Assembly (NCBI GenBank): GCA_009760855.2 | Contig: WPIO01000006.1 | Coordinates: 9,774,001 to 9,838,000, forward strand | Direction: 5' to 3' | Source: Cristatella mucedo | Taxonomy: Eukaryota > Bryozoa > Phylactolaemata > Cristatellidae | Length of the DNA stretch: 64,000 nt | Shown here: piece by piece, positions 21,426 through 33,000 of the stretch | How the letters are laid out: the number at the start of each line of letters is the position of its first letter | How positions within the stretch are numbered: position 1 is the stretch's first letter | The notes under the pieces: model-generated | What the model saw: only the letters and a program-made list of their open reading frames with translations | Databases searched by the model: none | Told to the model about the DNA's origin: nothing | Made by a program: the position numbers and the translations under genes

Positions 21426-24400
21426 AACCCTTTGGAGACCATGCCTCTAGTTCACGAAGGTATGAATCCAAGGCTGACTGACATCACTACCTAACTTGAC
21501 GGCATTTAAAAAGCAGCTATAAACCCTCCGATTTCTTAACATCTGCCGGGGGCACGTGTATTGATCTTTTTGTGCTAAAGGGTGCTGTAATTATTCATGT
21601 TATCGCTAACGAATTGGCATTGCTCGTTCGTGCGTATGCGACGAAACCTAAAAAGAGATTTCTAAACAGATTAGAAGAGAATTTCTTTTTGGGCACTAAT
21701 ACGTGTTTTGTTATTTTCAGGAGCCAATACACGAATATTCAGTATACAGACTGATGGCACAAAAAAGCAGTGATTGTCCTCCGATTGTCAACGGGCTTTT
21801 CTTTAGCAGTCTGTAGCGACCGCTGGCTACCCGGCTTGATCACCAGCCCTTTGGCTCTGATGTCTGCCCAGTGCAGGTCAGGTCAGCCAGACCCGACCCC
21901 CCACACTCTGTCTGCATCGGTCGTGGCCCACAGAGCGAATTCTCTCTCTCAGCCGGTTGGACCGAAGCTCCCTTGTCTGCGTATCGTAGGGGCGGTCGGA
22001 CCTCGTCTTCCTTCTCCTTCGGTGGCGAATACATGGTCCACAACCTGACCGCGTTGTCTACTTAGCGACGAAAGCGTGTTCAAGCAAGTGTAGCGCTCGG
22101 CCGTTTTACCTGTATGCAGGTAATTCGAGATTGGCATTTGGCACTTGCTCTCCTCCACCTTCAGCTCGATAGCTAATGTCAGCATGGCCGAACGTTCGGC
22201 CATGTGCTCCGGTGTGGACTGGCGAAAGGCTCTTTTCTAGGGCACTAGCGACTTGGACCCAAGACCACATGCACTTATAGCCAGCTCGCCAGTCGCTAGT
22301 AATTTTGAGCTGGCTTTCAAAGCTTCCGTCAGCTATATTGAACTACTTCACTATGAGCTGCACTGGAATGAAGTAGCAAGCAGCGTCGACCTTGTGCCAC
22401 TCGACCAATCCAGCGTGTACGCTTTGCTTTCCAAACGTAACTGGGCAGCCGCGCCTTGTTACATTTTGTGGAGTCATAAGCCTCAGGTGTCGTAAGCCTC
22501 GGGCGTTAATCACAGCTGTTAATCGCAGCATCTGCATTCAAGTTCCGGAATTGAAGTTACCAAAACGCTCTATGGTAAGACGGCTTTCGAGAACCGCTGA
22601 GTTCGAAGCGCCGTAGGCCTGACATCGTCGCGTGGATTTATGAATGTGAAGCCATGCTTTTCGTGGTAGTCGCAGTGCGATAATGCTTCAGAGCCTGCTT
22701 TCACGTCGGACAACCGAAAGCGTATTCGATAATGAGCATTCCTATTTTCTCCAAGAGGCTAGTGTACACTATTCTGTACGGTTCCTATGGTATTTGTAAA
22801 ATCTTAACCGTTGTGTCCGGCTCCTTTTTACTTGACCGAAGACTGCCTAATCAGCTAATTCTGGGTGCAAGCGTCTGATGTGTATGCATCTCTCCGTAAT
22901 GCCATGAAGACGAGCTGTGCGAACGCGACGCTGGAGGGCTGCTCACGCTAGGCTGTGCGAAATGCTCGATGTCTCCGTGGCTTCCCCTACGAATACGGTT
23001 TTCATCAACCTTCAGCTCATGCAGTGAACACAGGCGTACCGAAAGGAGGGGTCCGTGCAGATGTCCGCGGGTGCTGAATGAGGGGTCGCCCAAAACAGGT
23101 GTTTAATACGGGTTCGGGGGCGCCATCTGTGTAGTTCGTCCCCGGGGCGCACACTGTCCGTTGAACGCCTCCGAGGAAACGAAAGTGAAAAGCGCGGCCG
23201 ATTCAGAAAGACGGCCGATAAGTTTGTGCGCAGTAGAGCTTCGCACGGCTAGAAAAGCCCGTGTACCGGGCAGCGGGAGAGAAGATGTCGTTGCTCAAGA
23301 ATTGTGCCGGTTAATTAGATACTTGGACGTACAGAACATCGTCGAGCTGCCGCCAACGGGTCCGCAAGGGAAAGCAATGGACAGCTCGTTAGTTTTCCCG
23401 AGTGAACCTGTTGTCGCGAGTCAGCTGATTCTGGCAGTTCCGAGAGAGTACGGCAGAGATAAGCCCTGGCAAGTGGTCCCAGTTGGAGTCGGGAGCTTAA
23501 GTTTAAAGAGCTTAAGTCAGCAGACCAATCGGGAGCATGGCAGCCAAGGGATAGTGGACTAAATTTCGTAAGAGTTACAGACCACCTTTGCACGCATATT
23601 CGGCCACCCGTGTTAGTGCGGAATGGCATTTTCGGTAGCCTATAGAGAGTTAGAGGAGCCTATTCCGAAAAAAAGAGAGCTAGAGCTAGGAGGAACCGAA
23701 AATCTGCTGCTAATTGATTGTCAGGTATATTTGGCGGTGCCCAAATTATTGTGACTAGGAACCGGTTACTCGATAACCCGCGGTTTTGCGGTATAAAAGA
23801 TCGGTATAAAAGAGTCGTGTAGCGCGGGTGGCGGGTTTTCCGAGTATTCGGGCCTTCGCGGGAGTTTTGCCTGAGTCGCTGCACGACTATTAGCAGTTCA
23901 ATGGCGTTTCGCGTGCTGTACGGGACTTCCTATCTCTGCCACGGCTCGTGCTGGAGGTCTGCTGCGGCCGTCCGTCGCTGTCGAGACGCTCTTCGCTACC
24001 GTCGGCACACCTGCCTGCATCGGTGCTGCACATGAAAGTCGCTAGCCGTGCTCCAATGCGTAGGGCAACTCTGCTATTTGTCGCACGTCAGCCAGGAATA
24101 GTACCGCTCTGAGCGCTGTTCTTGCGGTCTCAGGACATTAGTAAAGAAGCCACCACACCGCGTTTGTAAAGTGTGGTGTTGATAGTGACATACTTGCAGA
24201 AGACGACACTGTGCAGGCATCTTGTGCCATTTTCGTCGCTTGTGACAGTATTAGTTATGATAGAACCTCAAAGAGGGATTCTATATCCCCGTGATTAAGT
24301 CACGTGCTGACAGCAGTGTTAAATGTTTGAATGATGAAGTTGCTGCCTGCTCTGTCGAACTTCAAAATAAGAAAAATCCACGCCAGAGCTTCAGCGAATT

Positions 24401-24465
24401 TACGAGCGGTGCTTAACCGTAATTAAACAAGCTGATGAACATCTTATTCTGACCCTAAGCGAATT
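21426..24465. other. Intergenic, no firm gene
   Basis: A candidate first exon (22110-22203, minus) and an open frame at 23161-23562 (plus, TTG-initiated, unrecognised) are the only notable frames. The CT-rich and GC-rich segment 21800-23600 could be a promoter region or an old LTR element, but I cannot assign it. Confidence 0.4.
22110..22203 (-). CDS. Candidate first coding exon, unknown protein
   Basis: ATG at 22203 begins MAERSAMLTLAIELKVEESK and runs 31 codons to a consensus-like donor (ACAG|GTAAAAC) at 22110/22109. The start codon lies in a perfect 22-bp palindrome. No downstream exon was found, and transcription would head towards the NDUFAF6 3' end. I do not recognise the protein. Confidence 0.2.
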
Positions 24466-24540
24466 GTAATAATAATAATAACAATAATGCATTTCCATAG
24501 CGCCCTCAGAGAATTGAATCTTTCTCTGGGTGTTTACAGA
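24466..24540 (-). mobile_element. LINE-1 tail only
   Basis: (AAT)n, then GCATTTCCATAGCGCCCTCAG and GAATTGAATCTTTCTCTGGGT: hairpin and tail without upstream sequence. Confidence 0.75.
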
Positions 24541-24739
24541 TCCTCATGCCAAGAATTTCGCGAAGCAAGCTGAATATTAAAGCATTTGGATATACTAGTC
24601 TTGATGGTATACCCCGAAGGCAGCGATAAATCGACGTCTGAAGGAATAGTTAGAACCATCTACCGTAAATGCCACGGCTAGTCAGCGGTTTTATAAGAAT
24701 AACGCTAAGGCTGCCACGAGGCTTGAACTTGAGTGCGCT

Positions 24740-25372
24740 TACGACTGCAGCAGAATTGAACCTACTGTCGTGAGCGTCGCAGTTGCCATATCACACCACT
24801 TCTCAACGATCGGCACTGGCTACCAGTCAAGCAACGGATCGACTTCAAGGTCTTATTGCTCACTTTTAGGTCACTTCATTGTTTGGCTCAAGCCTATCTA
24901 TCGTATCTACTCCCCTACTAGGCCAAGCGTCGTACCACCCGCTTTTCGGAATCTTCGGAACAGTCTACCGATACCTCGTACAAACCTCAGATCCATTGGA
25001 GACCGTGCATTTAGTTCATATGCTCCCAAAGCCTGGAACTCACTCCCGACTTGCGTCACAATATCCCCTGACCTGACCACGTTTAAAAAGAATTTAAAAA
25101 CACCCCTATTTAGGACAGCATTTAGTGGGTCCCTGTGATTCGTCCTTCACGTGCTCATGCGTGCTGACACTGTGCATGCTGCCACTAACCACATTTGCTT
25201 GCTGACCCTGTGCATGTCACCCCTAACCATGTTATTCACGTTGTTTATCAAGCATGATATTGCTCACCATTCAATTCCATTTCCCTTTGCAGGAAATGTA
25301 AAGCGCCTAGAAATAGATGGAGTTCTCTGAGGGCGCTTTATCAAGTGCATTATTATTATTATCATTATTATT
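24740..25372 (+). mobile_element. LINE-1 copy, 5'-truncated
   Basis: A C-terminal reverse-transcriptase remnant (frames shift once), including SSYAPKAWNSLPTCVTISPD and TFKKNLKTPLFRTAFSG. The 3' UTR, hairpin (25299-25341) and ATTATTATTATCATTATTATT tail follow. Confidence 0.92.
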
Positions 25373-26380
25373 AAGGGTGACAAGGTTACTTCTGTAGCGC
25401 ATGTGCAAACCGAAGTTAAAGCTCCGTATGCTGAAATCGGGAGGCCCGACTTACGTCTTGAGAAGCCGAGTGTAAACCTTGCATGAGAGTTTGAACATGG
25501 CGGCCGTGACGTGCAGGTGTCTGGCAGCTTAGCCTTGCCTGACTGAACGAAGTGAAAAATGACGTGGTCTTGCTGTGGGCGAGATACCGCTGGTCTCGTT
25601 ATCCGTGCCCCAATCATACTCGCACGCATAGCTCGCACAATGAACGCGCTCTACGTTTTGCGGTATGCGGCGAGAAATCGCGACGCTCGTTACGTTCATC
25701 CGCAGGATTTAACGCACGCACCCGCCTAAATCGCTCACTAACTCGGAGACATTCATGCGCTCAAGCGGAGAGAAGAGACGCGAAGACGACTGCCGCCTCC
25801 GCCGCTCATCGCTACGCATGCGATCCGATGCCAAGTTTTCCACATATTCTTTTTCTGCGAAAACTTGTATCTCGGGGCTAGGTTCGTCTTGCTTATTTGC
25901 TTACAGCGCGCCTGCCTTCTTCGCCATGCCAATATAGCGCCGCAGGTGCAGACGCTAAAGAACTAAAGACTCTGACGTGATGAGCGAGGCAAGTGATGAG
26001 CGAGAGGCATGTCTGCACGCCTAGCGGTTCGCACATGTCTCACCGACTGAACGGTGGCCAACTGTTCATACGACCAATAGAAGGCTTTGCGTACTGAAAA
26101 GTGAGCATGCTAGATCGTTGTTAAGATAATGACAGGCTAGAGATTACCAATGCTTCATGGATTATACAATTAAGGACCCGGTTATGTTAAAATATTGGGT
26201 TTGCATTATGTCAAAGCCCACTTCGAGTGTTGGTTAGTCAGTTGCACTTTGGCTGTCGAGTTAGAGAGCTGTATACTTACTTGGCTGGCGTGTTCCCGAT
26301 CTTGCGGCCGGTGCTTTAGGAATAGATTGCTCTCCGATAAGGTCGCGATCTTGTTATAAAGGCACGTGTGCTTTTATTAC
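25373..26380. other. Intergenic, nothing recognised
   Basis: Moderately GC-rich sequence with short open frames (for example 25552-25881). No motif, repeat family or exon identified. Confidence 0.45.
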
Positions 26381-26937
26381 TGTCGTGATTTGCAATCGGC
26401 CACACACATTGTGGTTTGTGTTTCTGTGCATGTGCAAGATTCTAGTTGCTGGGCACACAGGCACTCGGCCGACGCAGGCAAACCGGTACCACCTTCCACC
26501 AGCCCAGGGTCGAACAGCTGATGGATGTGGCCTAGGGACAGGCCGGTGCTCGGCTGTGGTTTGGACACTGGTCGGCTTTGTCCTCCCGCCAAACTCACGG
26601 GATAAGTTGTGGCTGGGAGGGAGTGAAGGGCAGGAGGAAACGCCGGCGAAAGGAGAGAACAGTTATGTTAGGGGAGCGCTGTAGGCGCCTGCGAAAGAAA
26701 GTACACGTCGTTGTGAGCGAGCTTCGGCGTTCTGCCTGCTTCCGCGTACATGTTGTTGGGAGAGCATTAATCTACACACGTGAATACACCAGTGTGACTT
26801 CTACGACACGTTTGCTGTGCGTTGAGGAGCTGACCACCAGTATCCGTCGCCCGTCTGCAAAGACGAGCAACCAGTACGCGGGTTTCGTTCGTGGCTAAAG
26901 ACTTTATTCTTGAGGCCGCCACAGCACATTCGTGACA
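26381..26937 (+). mobile_element. Possible solo LTR, related to the one at 45807
   Basis: It begins TGTCGTGATT and ends TTCGTGACA, an imperfect inverted terminus. It shares short blocks with the 45807 LTR (CCGGTACC, GGCTGTGGTTTGGACA, GGTCGG). I see no matching target duplication (ATTAC versus CTATT), so the borders are uncertain. Confidence 0.35.
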
Positions 26938-27069
26938 CTATTCCACAATACATTCGTCCGAGACTTCCTTGCGGGCTGGCAGCTTGCAAAATACAGACCT
27001 AGCGTCTACCAAGTATTCATTCTTGCCCACATGCTACCGTTTTTGACCATCGTGTATATCCACCACATA

Positions 27070-27290
27070 TGTAATGCAATGTAATGTAATGTATCTCCTT
27101 CAGTAACTCCACAAAGTCATAAAGACCATGTGGGTGTTACGCAGGAGAGTTTTGTATAGCGCACTCACAGCCTAAGTGGCTTTCGGTACGCATTCGGTAC
27201 CCAACAGACTTCGTCTCACGCAACAAAGAGAAAGTAGGAAGCATAGCAGAGTTAGGAGAGCAGTTGAGGTAGTGAGTACGCCCGATACCT
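27070..27290 (-). mobile_element. LINE-2 3' end
   Basis: TGTAATGTAATGTATCTCCT (tail), AACTCCACAAAGTCATAAAG, GTGGGTGTTACGCAGGAGAG and CAGACTTCGTCTCACGCAAC match the end of the LINE-2 family (copies at 45357, 58421 and 62115). Confidence 0.88.
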
Positions 27291-29134
27291 CAGTTTTTAT
27301 GCAAGGGCTTCAAAGCGAAGCCGGAAAAAGGTGTGCATAAGTGCATATTTTGACAGCTTCCCTGCTATAAGCTACTACGTTATGCTAGGGCCGTAATTTC
27401 AAGTGAGCTTGTTTTTGCTTTTCAAGCTAGTGCTGACATATTGTCTCAACACACCCGTAAGACTGGTGAAAAGCCGAGTCACCATGACGAACACATGCAC
27501 ACCAGGGGACTGCTGCTTCAGCTGCATCGGCATCACACTCCAGGCAGCGGAATATAAGTACTTCATCCATAGACCTAGGAGGGGGCCAACCGGTGGTGGG
27601 GCGGACCTACCCGACGGCAGAGCCTCTTGATAGCCTATTCGGCCTTGCTATCAAAGGCTGTCTCTAGCAAGATTGAGGTCTAGCTCTTTTTGGATTTAGT
27701 ACAGACTAATCGCTCGAGGCAGAATGTCTGCTGACCTTTTGGCGTCGTACCGTTATACTTAGGATCCGGAGTCTGCACAGGTCCTGCGAAACACCAAAAC
27801 ACACCTGGCGAAGCGCTCAGAAGAAAATGAGGCCGTCGCATAAAAACGCACCGTTCCGTTTCTGGGATCACTTAATTGCACGTAACTCCGCACACCCCAC
27901 ACACTAGAGTGAAGGGATCTGGCAACCAGAGACCGAGGAAACTCTAGAGTTCGTGTACAGCGTTTAAGCTTGATGTTGATAAATGTTATTGTTCTTATTT
28001 TGTTGGCTTAATGAGTTAAAGAGATTCGTCATTGGAATGTTATTTATTCAGATTGAAGTTTCCTCTACTAATTGCCTGTGTAAGCTGCCTTCTCATCAAT
28101 AGCCTTGCAAAAATGGATGCATAACAATCTGGCGGGAGAGGTTTCATGACCCAAGGGTAGGAAAGCAGGAACAACAACGATTTTTTCAGCTGCTCGCCGG
28201 TGGTTGCTTTCATTAGATACCGTTGTATACCTCATTAAGTTTTTAATTCTGCGAACTGAGCAGCCAAGCTTGTACTATTTCTCATCTGCATTTAGTCATG
28301 TGGCTAGGCTATGGCAATATGCGGATTGACTGAAGTCAAGTATAGCAGCAGTCATCTAGTTAAAATCGTTAAAATTCCTGAAACCAACTCGCGAAATATT
28401 TCAACTGTATAACGTTAATGAACTAGTTTGTTTTGATTGGTTAACAAACGCAAACTGTATTCGTTGAGAGCAAGCATTTTAGACTTCCGGGATTCTTCCT
28501 AAAATGAATAAGCGGAGTCTGTTTAATGTTGTAAAATAGCGTAACCTAACTAGAGTGTTGAGTCAAGTTAATAAAGGAACAAATGGCAAGCGAGCAAAAT
28601 GACGCCCAAGGCAATCGATTCCTATGCACACCCAAATAGAACACATGTAATGCCAAGCCACATCGCAGCATCTGAGGGTGCTCCGAGGCATACAGCCTCG
28701 CTTAATATCTTTGAAGAAACGAATTAAGGGGCAAGGGGTAAAGCATTTTATAGTGGAGTTTAAGAAAAATAAATAAGAACCATCCGTATTAAAAAGGCTC
28801 TATAGAATAAATAATCGGTTGCATTCGTTTATTTGCTTACGAATTGTATGGGATATACAAAATGTCCAGCTAAAATTATGAAGTGTCGCATGGTCTCTTG
28901 CAATAGGATAATATTGGATAGATCATTGGACTTGTTTAGCACCAGTGGACGTTTACAAAGAGTATTTTATAACTGAATTATCTCTTTGCTTAGTCAAATA
29001 GTAGAGGCGTCTTGTAGTAGTTCTGAGCAATGTATGTGTCCACTGGTAACCAGCTTCCGTCTGTTGAAAGTTACAAATGTAGCCATCGGTGCTGTAGATT
29101 TGCGTGCTGTGCCCATTGCGGATGCTACTTTTCA
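27291..29134. other. Region 3' of UBXN11, no gene recognised
   Basis: AT-rich towards 28000-29000. It should include the UBXN11 3' UTR; a TTTATT (minus-strand AATAAA) at about 28828 is one candidate polyadenylation signal. No other feature seen. Confidence 0.4.
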
Positions 29135-29925
29135 CTATCGAGGACGGATGTGAAGATTGGAGGCAGGAACAAGGCCGGCATCCAGCAGGGTTTGTGTGTC
29201 GTCATCGCAAGCCTTGCTGGGAAAAGCAGTCACGAGGCTATAAGCAGCGGCCGTACCGGACAGCCTAGAAGATCAACATAATTGCATCAACTGAGCATCA
29301 GCAGCAGCCATGGCTGTCCTTACCATATTATCACGGTAACGGTGAGACTAATACCAAGAAGATGGCAAAGAATGCAGACGAACAAATTGGAAAGGACCTG
29401 CAGCACTGCACGCAGTACACACCCGTGCTTGCTCAAATAACGCCGCACATCGCCTATGGTATCGGTGGCTCTCATCTTGAGAATAAACGTTTGGTCTCCT
29501 GCTGCCCATCTGATCCGTAGTGTGGTTGTATTCTTCCCCGATGGAGGGCGATGATCAATGTCGTGTGAAGACTGCCTAAATCGCAATGTCAAGCTATGGC
29601 TTCCATTGCTTTGTGATAAGGTGTTTATTTCAGTATAAAACACTCAAGCCACTGATGCAACGCAGCACGTTGACTACCCAGCGCCACATTTTGCAGTATC
29701 TCGACGACACTCGTCAATTGAACGCAACATCGGTTGAATAGGTACAATAAAATATATATCCCAGTGTTTTCGGAGAAATTATGTTGCTAAAACTAGCACA
29801 GGGTTTGGCACAGAGTTTCTCAGACACAAACTGTAGCCTAAGTGTCTTCCACGCAAAGATTTAACTAATCTGACCCCAGCTGAAAACTAAGCACGCATAA
29901 AGAACGTGGCTGAGTGAGAATGAGA

Positions 29926-29956
<31 letters not shown>

Positions 29957-30013
29957 TAGTCAGAGATGGAGCCAGATAGACGAAAACAAGGTACGTGAGA
30001 ATGCATGGGAGGA

Positions 30014-30099
<86 letters not shown>

Positions 30100-33000
30100 A
30101 GCATGGGTACACGTAAGAACACTGCATGAATATAGTTTGAGGCCTGCAAATGGACTTGAAAATTTCAACAGGCATTTATGGTTGTCCAAATGCAAGCAGG
30201 AGACCAAAGTGAAACAAGCCCTAGTAGCTGAGTGCATTTGCTTGTGTACAATATCCAGCATGCAAGGGGTGGTAAACTTCTTAAGCTAATGCAGGTGGTA
30301 GTGAATAGAAATTTCTCTCAAGCTCGTATCTAGTGACGGTCAGCAATTCAATTTTTCTTTTACATCCGAACGTTGTAACGTTAACTTTCAATAACTTATT
30401 TTTAGTTCAGCAAATAATAATGATAATACATTTGATAAAGCGCCCCAGAGAACTTAATCTGTTTCTAGGCACTTTACAAAATTGCTCAAGACGCTAAATA
30501 GAGGAGCTTTCAACAGTGTGGTTTCAGCCTAGCCGCGGTAGCAGAAGAAACCGAGTGAACTCGATGCTCATATCAATATCAATGAAACTCTACCAGCTAT
30601 TAATATTAGCAATTATTATAGGTTGTTTGTATAGCGCTCAAAGAGAAATAAGTCTCTACCCTGGCACTTTACAACTCGCTGCAAGAGAATCGTTGACCAA
30701 GGGTTAACGACGTGCACAGTATCATGCTTAGACAAGTATGCATAAGCAAACAAGTATCAGGCTTAGGAAAGCACGTACACGAGAAGACAAACAGTGCCAC
30801 CGATTAGTAGAATCTCTAGCTAGTACCATGCATCGAATCATGCAGAGGTAAGCACTCAAAGCGAGACAAAGGAAAAGCTGACCGGAACACAGGCGTCTTT
30901 AGCTGAGACTTAAATAACGTAAAGTCATTGCAGGTGGTAACGGGAGGTCACGTCATCGCGGGCGGTGACAGGAGCCGCAAGCGACTTCCAGAATTTCGGT
31001 TCGTAAGAATTGAAAGCCCGATTACATAAGATTTCACTACAGTGTGAGGGACTGCAAGATGACTGGAAGCCAGAGAGTAGGTGTGACAGTACATTGGCAG
31101 TGTGACAGCACACTGGAGAAGTAAAGATGTCGAATAGGTAGGCAAGTGCAAGTAAATGAATAGTGCAAGTAAATGAAACGACCTGTGAGCCAGAGAGGGG
31201 ATCCTGAAATCGATTCGACGCTTGACAGATTGCCAGTGAAGCTCAGACAAAAGTGGTGCGATGTGGCTGCTACGCCACGGATGACAGACGAGCAGCTGCT
31301 TAGTTTTGCACCAGTAGCAGACAAGTAACGGCGCAGGCCGAGATTCCCGAATAAAGAGAATTGCATTTATCTAAACGCAAAATCTAAACGCGATGTCACG
31401 CTTGCATTATCTAACCTAGCAACGTACTCATATGTAACCAGCCCCTGATTTTGATTATATTCCTTAGTTAAAGGTCAAGCCGATTTGACAGTAGAGGGAT
31501 GCACTCATCCATAGGGAAATTTCGGAATAGCACGCCCAGATTAAGGGTAGAAGCCACCGGAGTGATGCTAGATAAATCGATCGCGAGAATGAGCACTTGC
31601 ACCTAGAGATAGTTAGGCTTGGCTTGCCCTTAGCTATTAAATAAATGTAAAATAATACATCTCAGCTATATAGCGCCCTCAGAGAACCTAATCTCTATCC
31701 AGGCGCTTTGCAAATGCCATATGATTCGAACCTACGATCTTGGTCGTTAAAAGCGAGCATCTTGCCCTGGACAAAACTCATCACCGATAAGCTTACGGAA
31801 GTTAGTAGCCATCCATGTGCGAACTTCGTCAATGCTGCAAGCTAATTGCGTGAGTTGGATATTGACCTCGGCTTAAACAGGTAGAAGGATAGATAGAGCA
31901 GAGTGTCGTCGGCGTAGAAATAAAAGCCAGGATCGTGTTTTGACATGAAATCGACCAGCAGAGGAGTTTAGACAGTGAAGTGGAGCGGGCCTGAGACCAA
32001 AATCCGTGATCCACCATCCTCGACGGGCTACCGGATTATGAATAATTGTCATTTACGTTTACATTCGGACATCTCTCACTGCGGTAGGACCTAGCCCGGT
32101 TTAGCACTGTGCCGGTTCGACTTAGGCACGTCCAGAGACACTCCAGTTAGATCTGGTGGTCAATTATGTCTATTGGTGCTGGGAGATCTAGAAGAACCAG
32201 CTGAGAGGCCTTACCCTAATTGTAGTTCGTATGTACGTTTGTATGTATGTATTGTATGTCGGCTCCTGACTTGTGACCGTAAGGTCAAGGGAGCGTGCAG
32301 TTCGCATGTATGTATCGTATGCAGGCTCCTCTGATAAGCTACTGGTGAGCTGTTAGAAGCACCACCGAGAGGGGCCGGTGCACAGCTGGGGTCCGCCTGT
32401 GAGGTCGATGAGTCATCGGAGTCGACCAGGGGAGGGCAGTCGTGTGAGGGCAGGGGCTGAGGGACGCCGTGCGCTCTGGGGCTCCGTGTGCTGGGAATAA
32501 ACTGTCGGTGTTAGGCATCGGCTGGCTCTCTACTGTGCAACCAAACTACACTAATCAAAAGCAGATTCATCTTAGAAGAGTGAAATTAAATTTTGCCGGT
32601 GAAGAGCGAGCATTTATCCTAGCTAAGGTAAAATTGAATTTTATCTTAATTCTTCAGGAGCGCTTCAAAATTCTCCAACGAGATCCCCGTTATCGTTGAA
32701 TACGCTCAGTGAGGAGACCCAATATGGTACTGCCAACTATAAATACGTAGAACTAATTTCAGGATATGATGGCGCCAATAAAAACTACTGCGCTTGATAA
32801 GTATGCTTTTCATTTGCCAATAAAAATGTTTCATTTGAATTTTATGTGAAGGGCTTAGAAAGAGATATAGATTTCTCTTAGTGTCATATAGATATATATT
32901 TTATCGTTTTATTCTGGTAAAATGAAGGAACTTTGAAGAACACGTTATATAGCTGTCAGGCAAGCTGCTTTAATCGAATAATCGAACGTAAGATGGCTAG

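Noticed and set aside
23161-23562. 133-codon plus-strand frame
   Set aside because: It starts with TTG, not ATG, has no recognisable motif, and lies in GC-rich sequence where chance frames are common.
29865-30289. Leu-Ser and Arg-Glu repeat frames
   Set aside because: They come from the (GA)n microsatellites on either strand.
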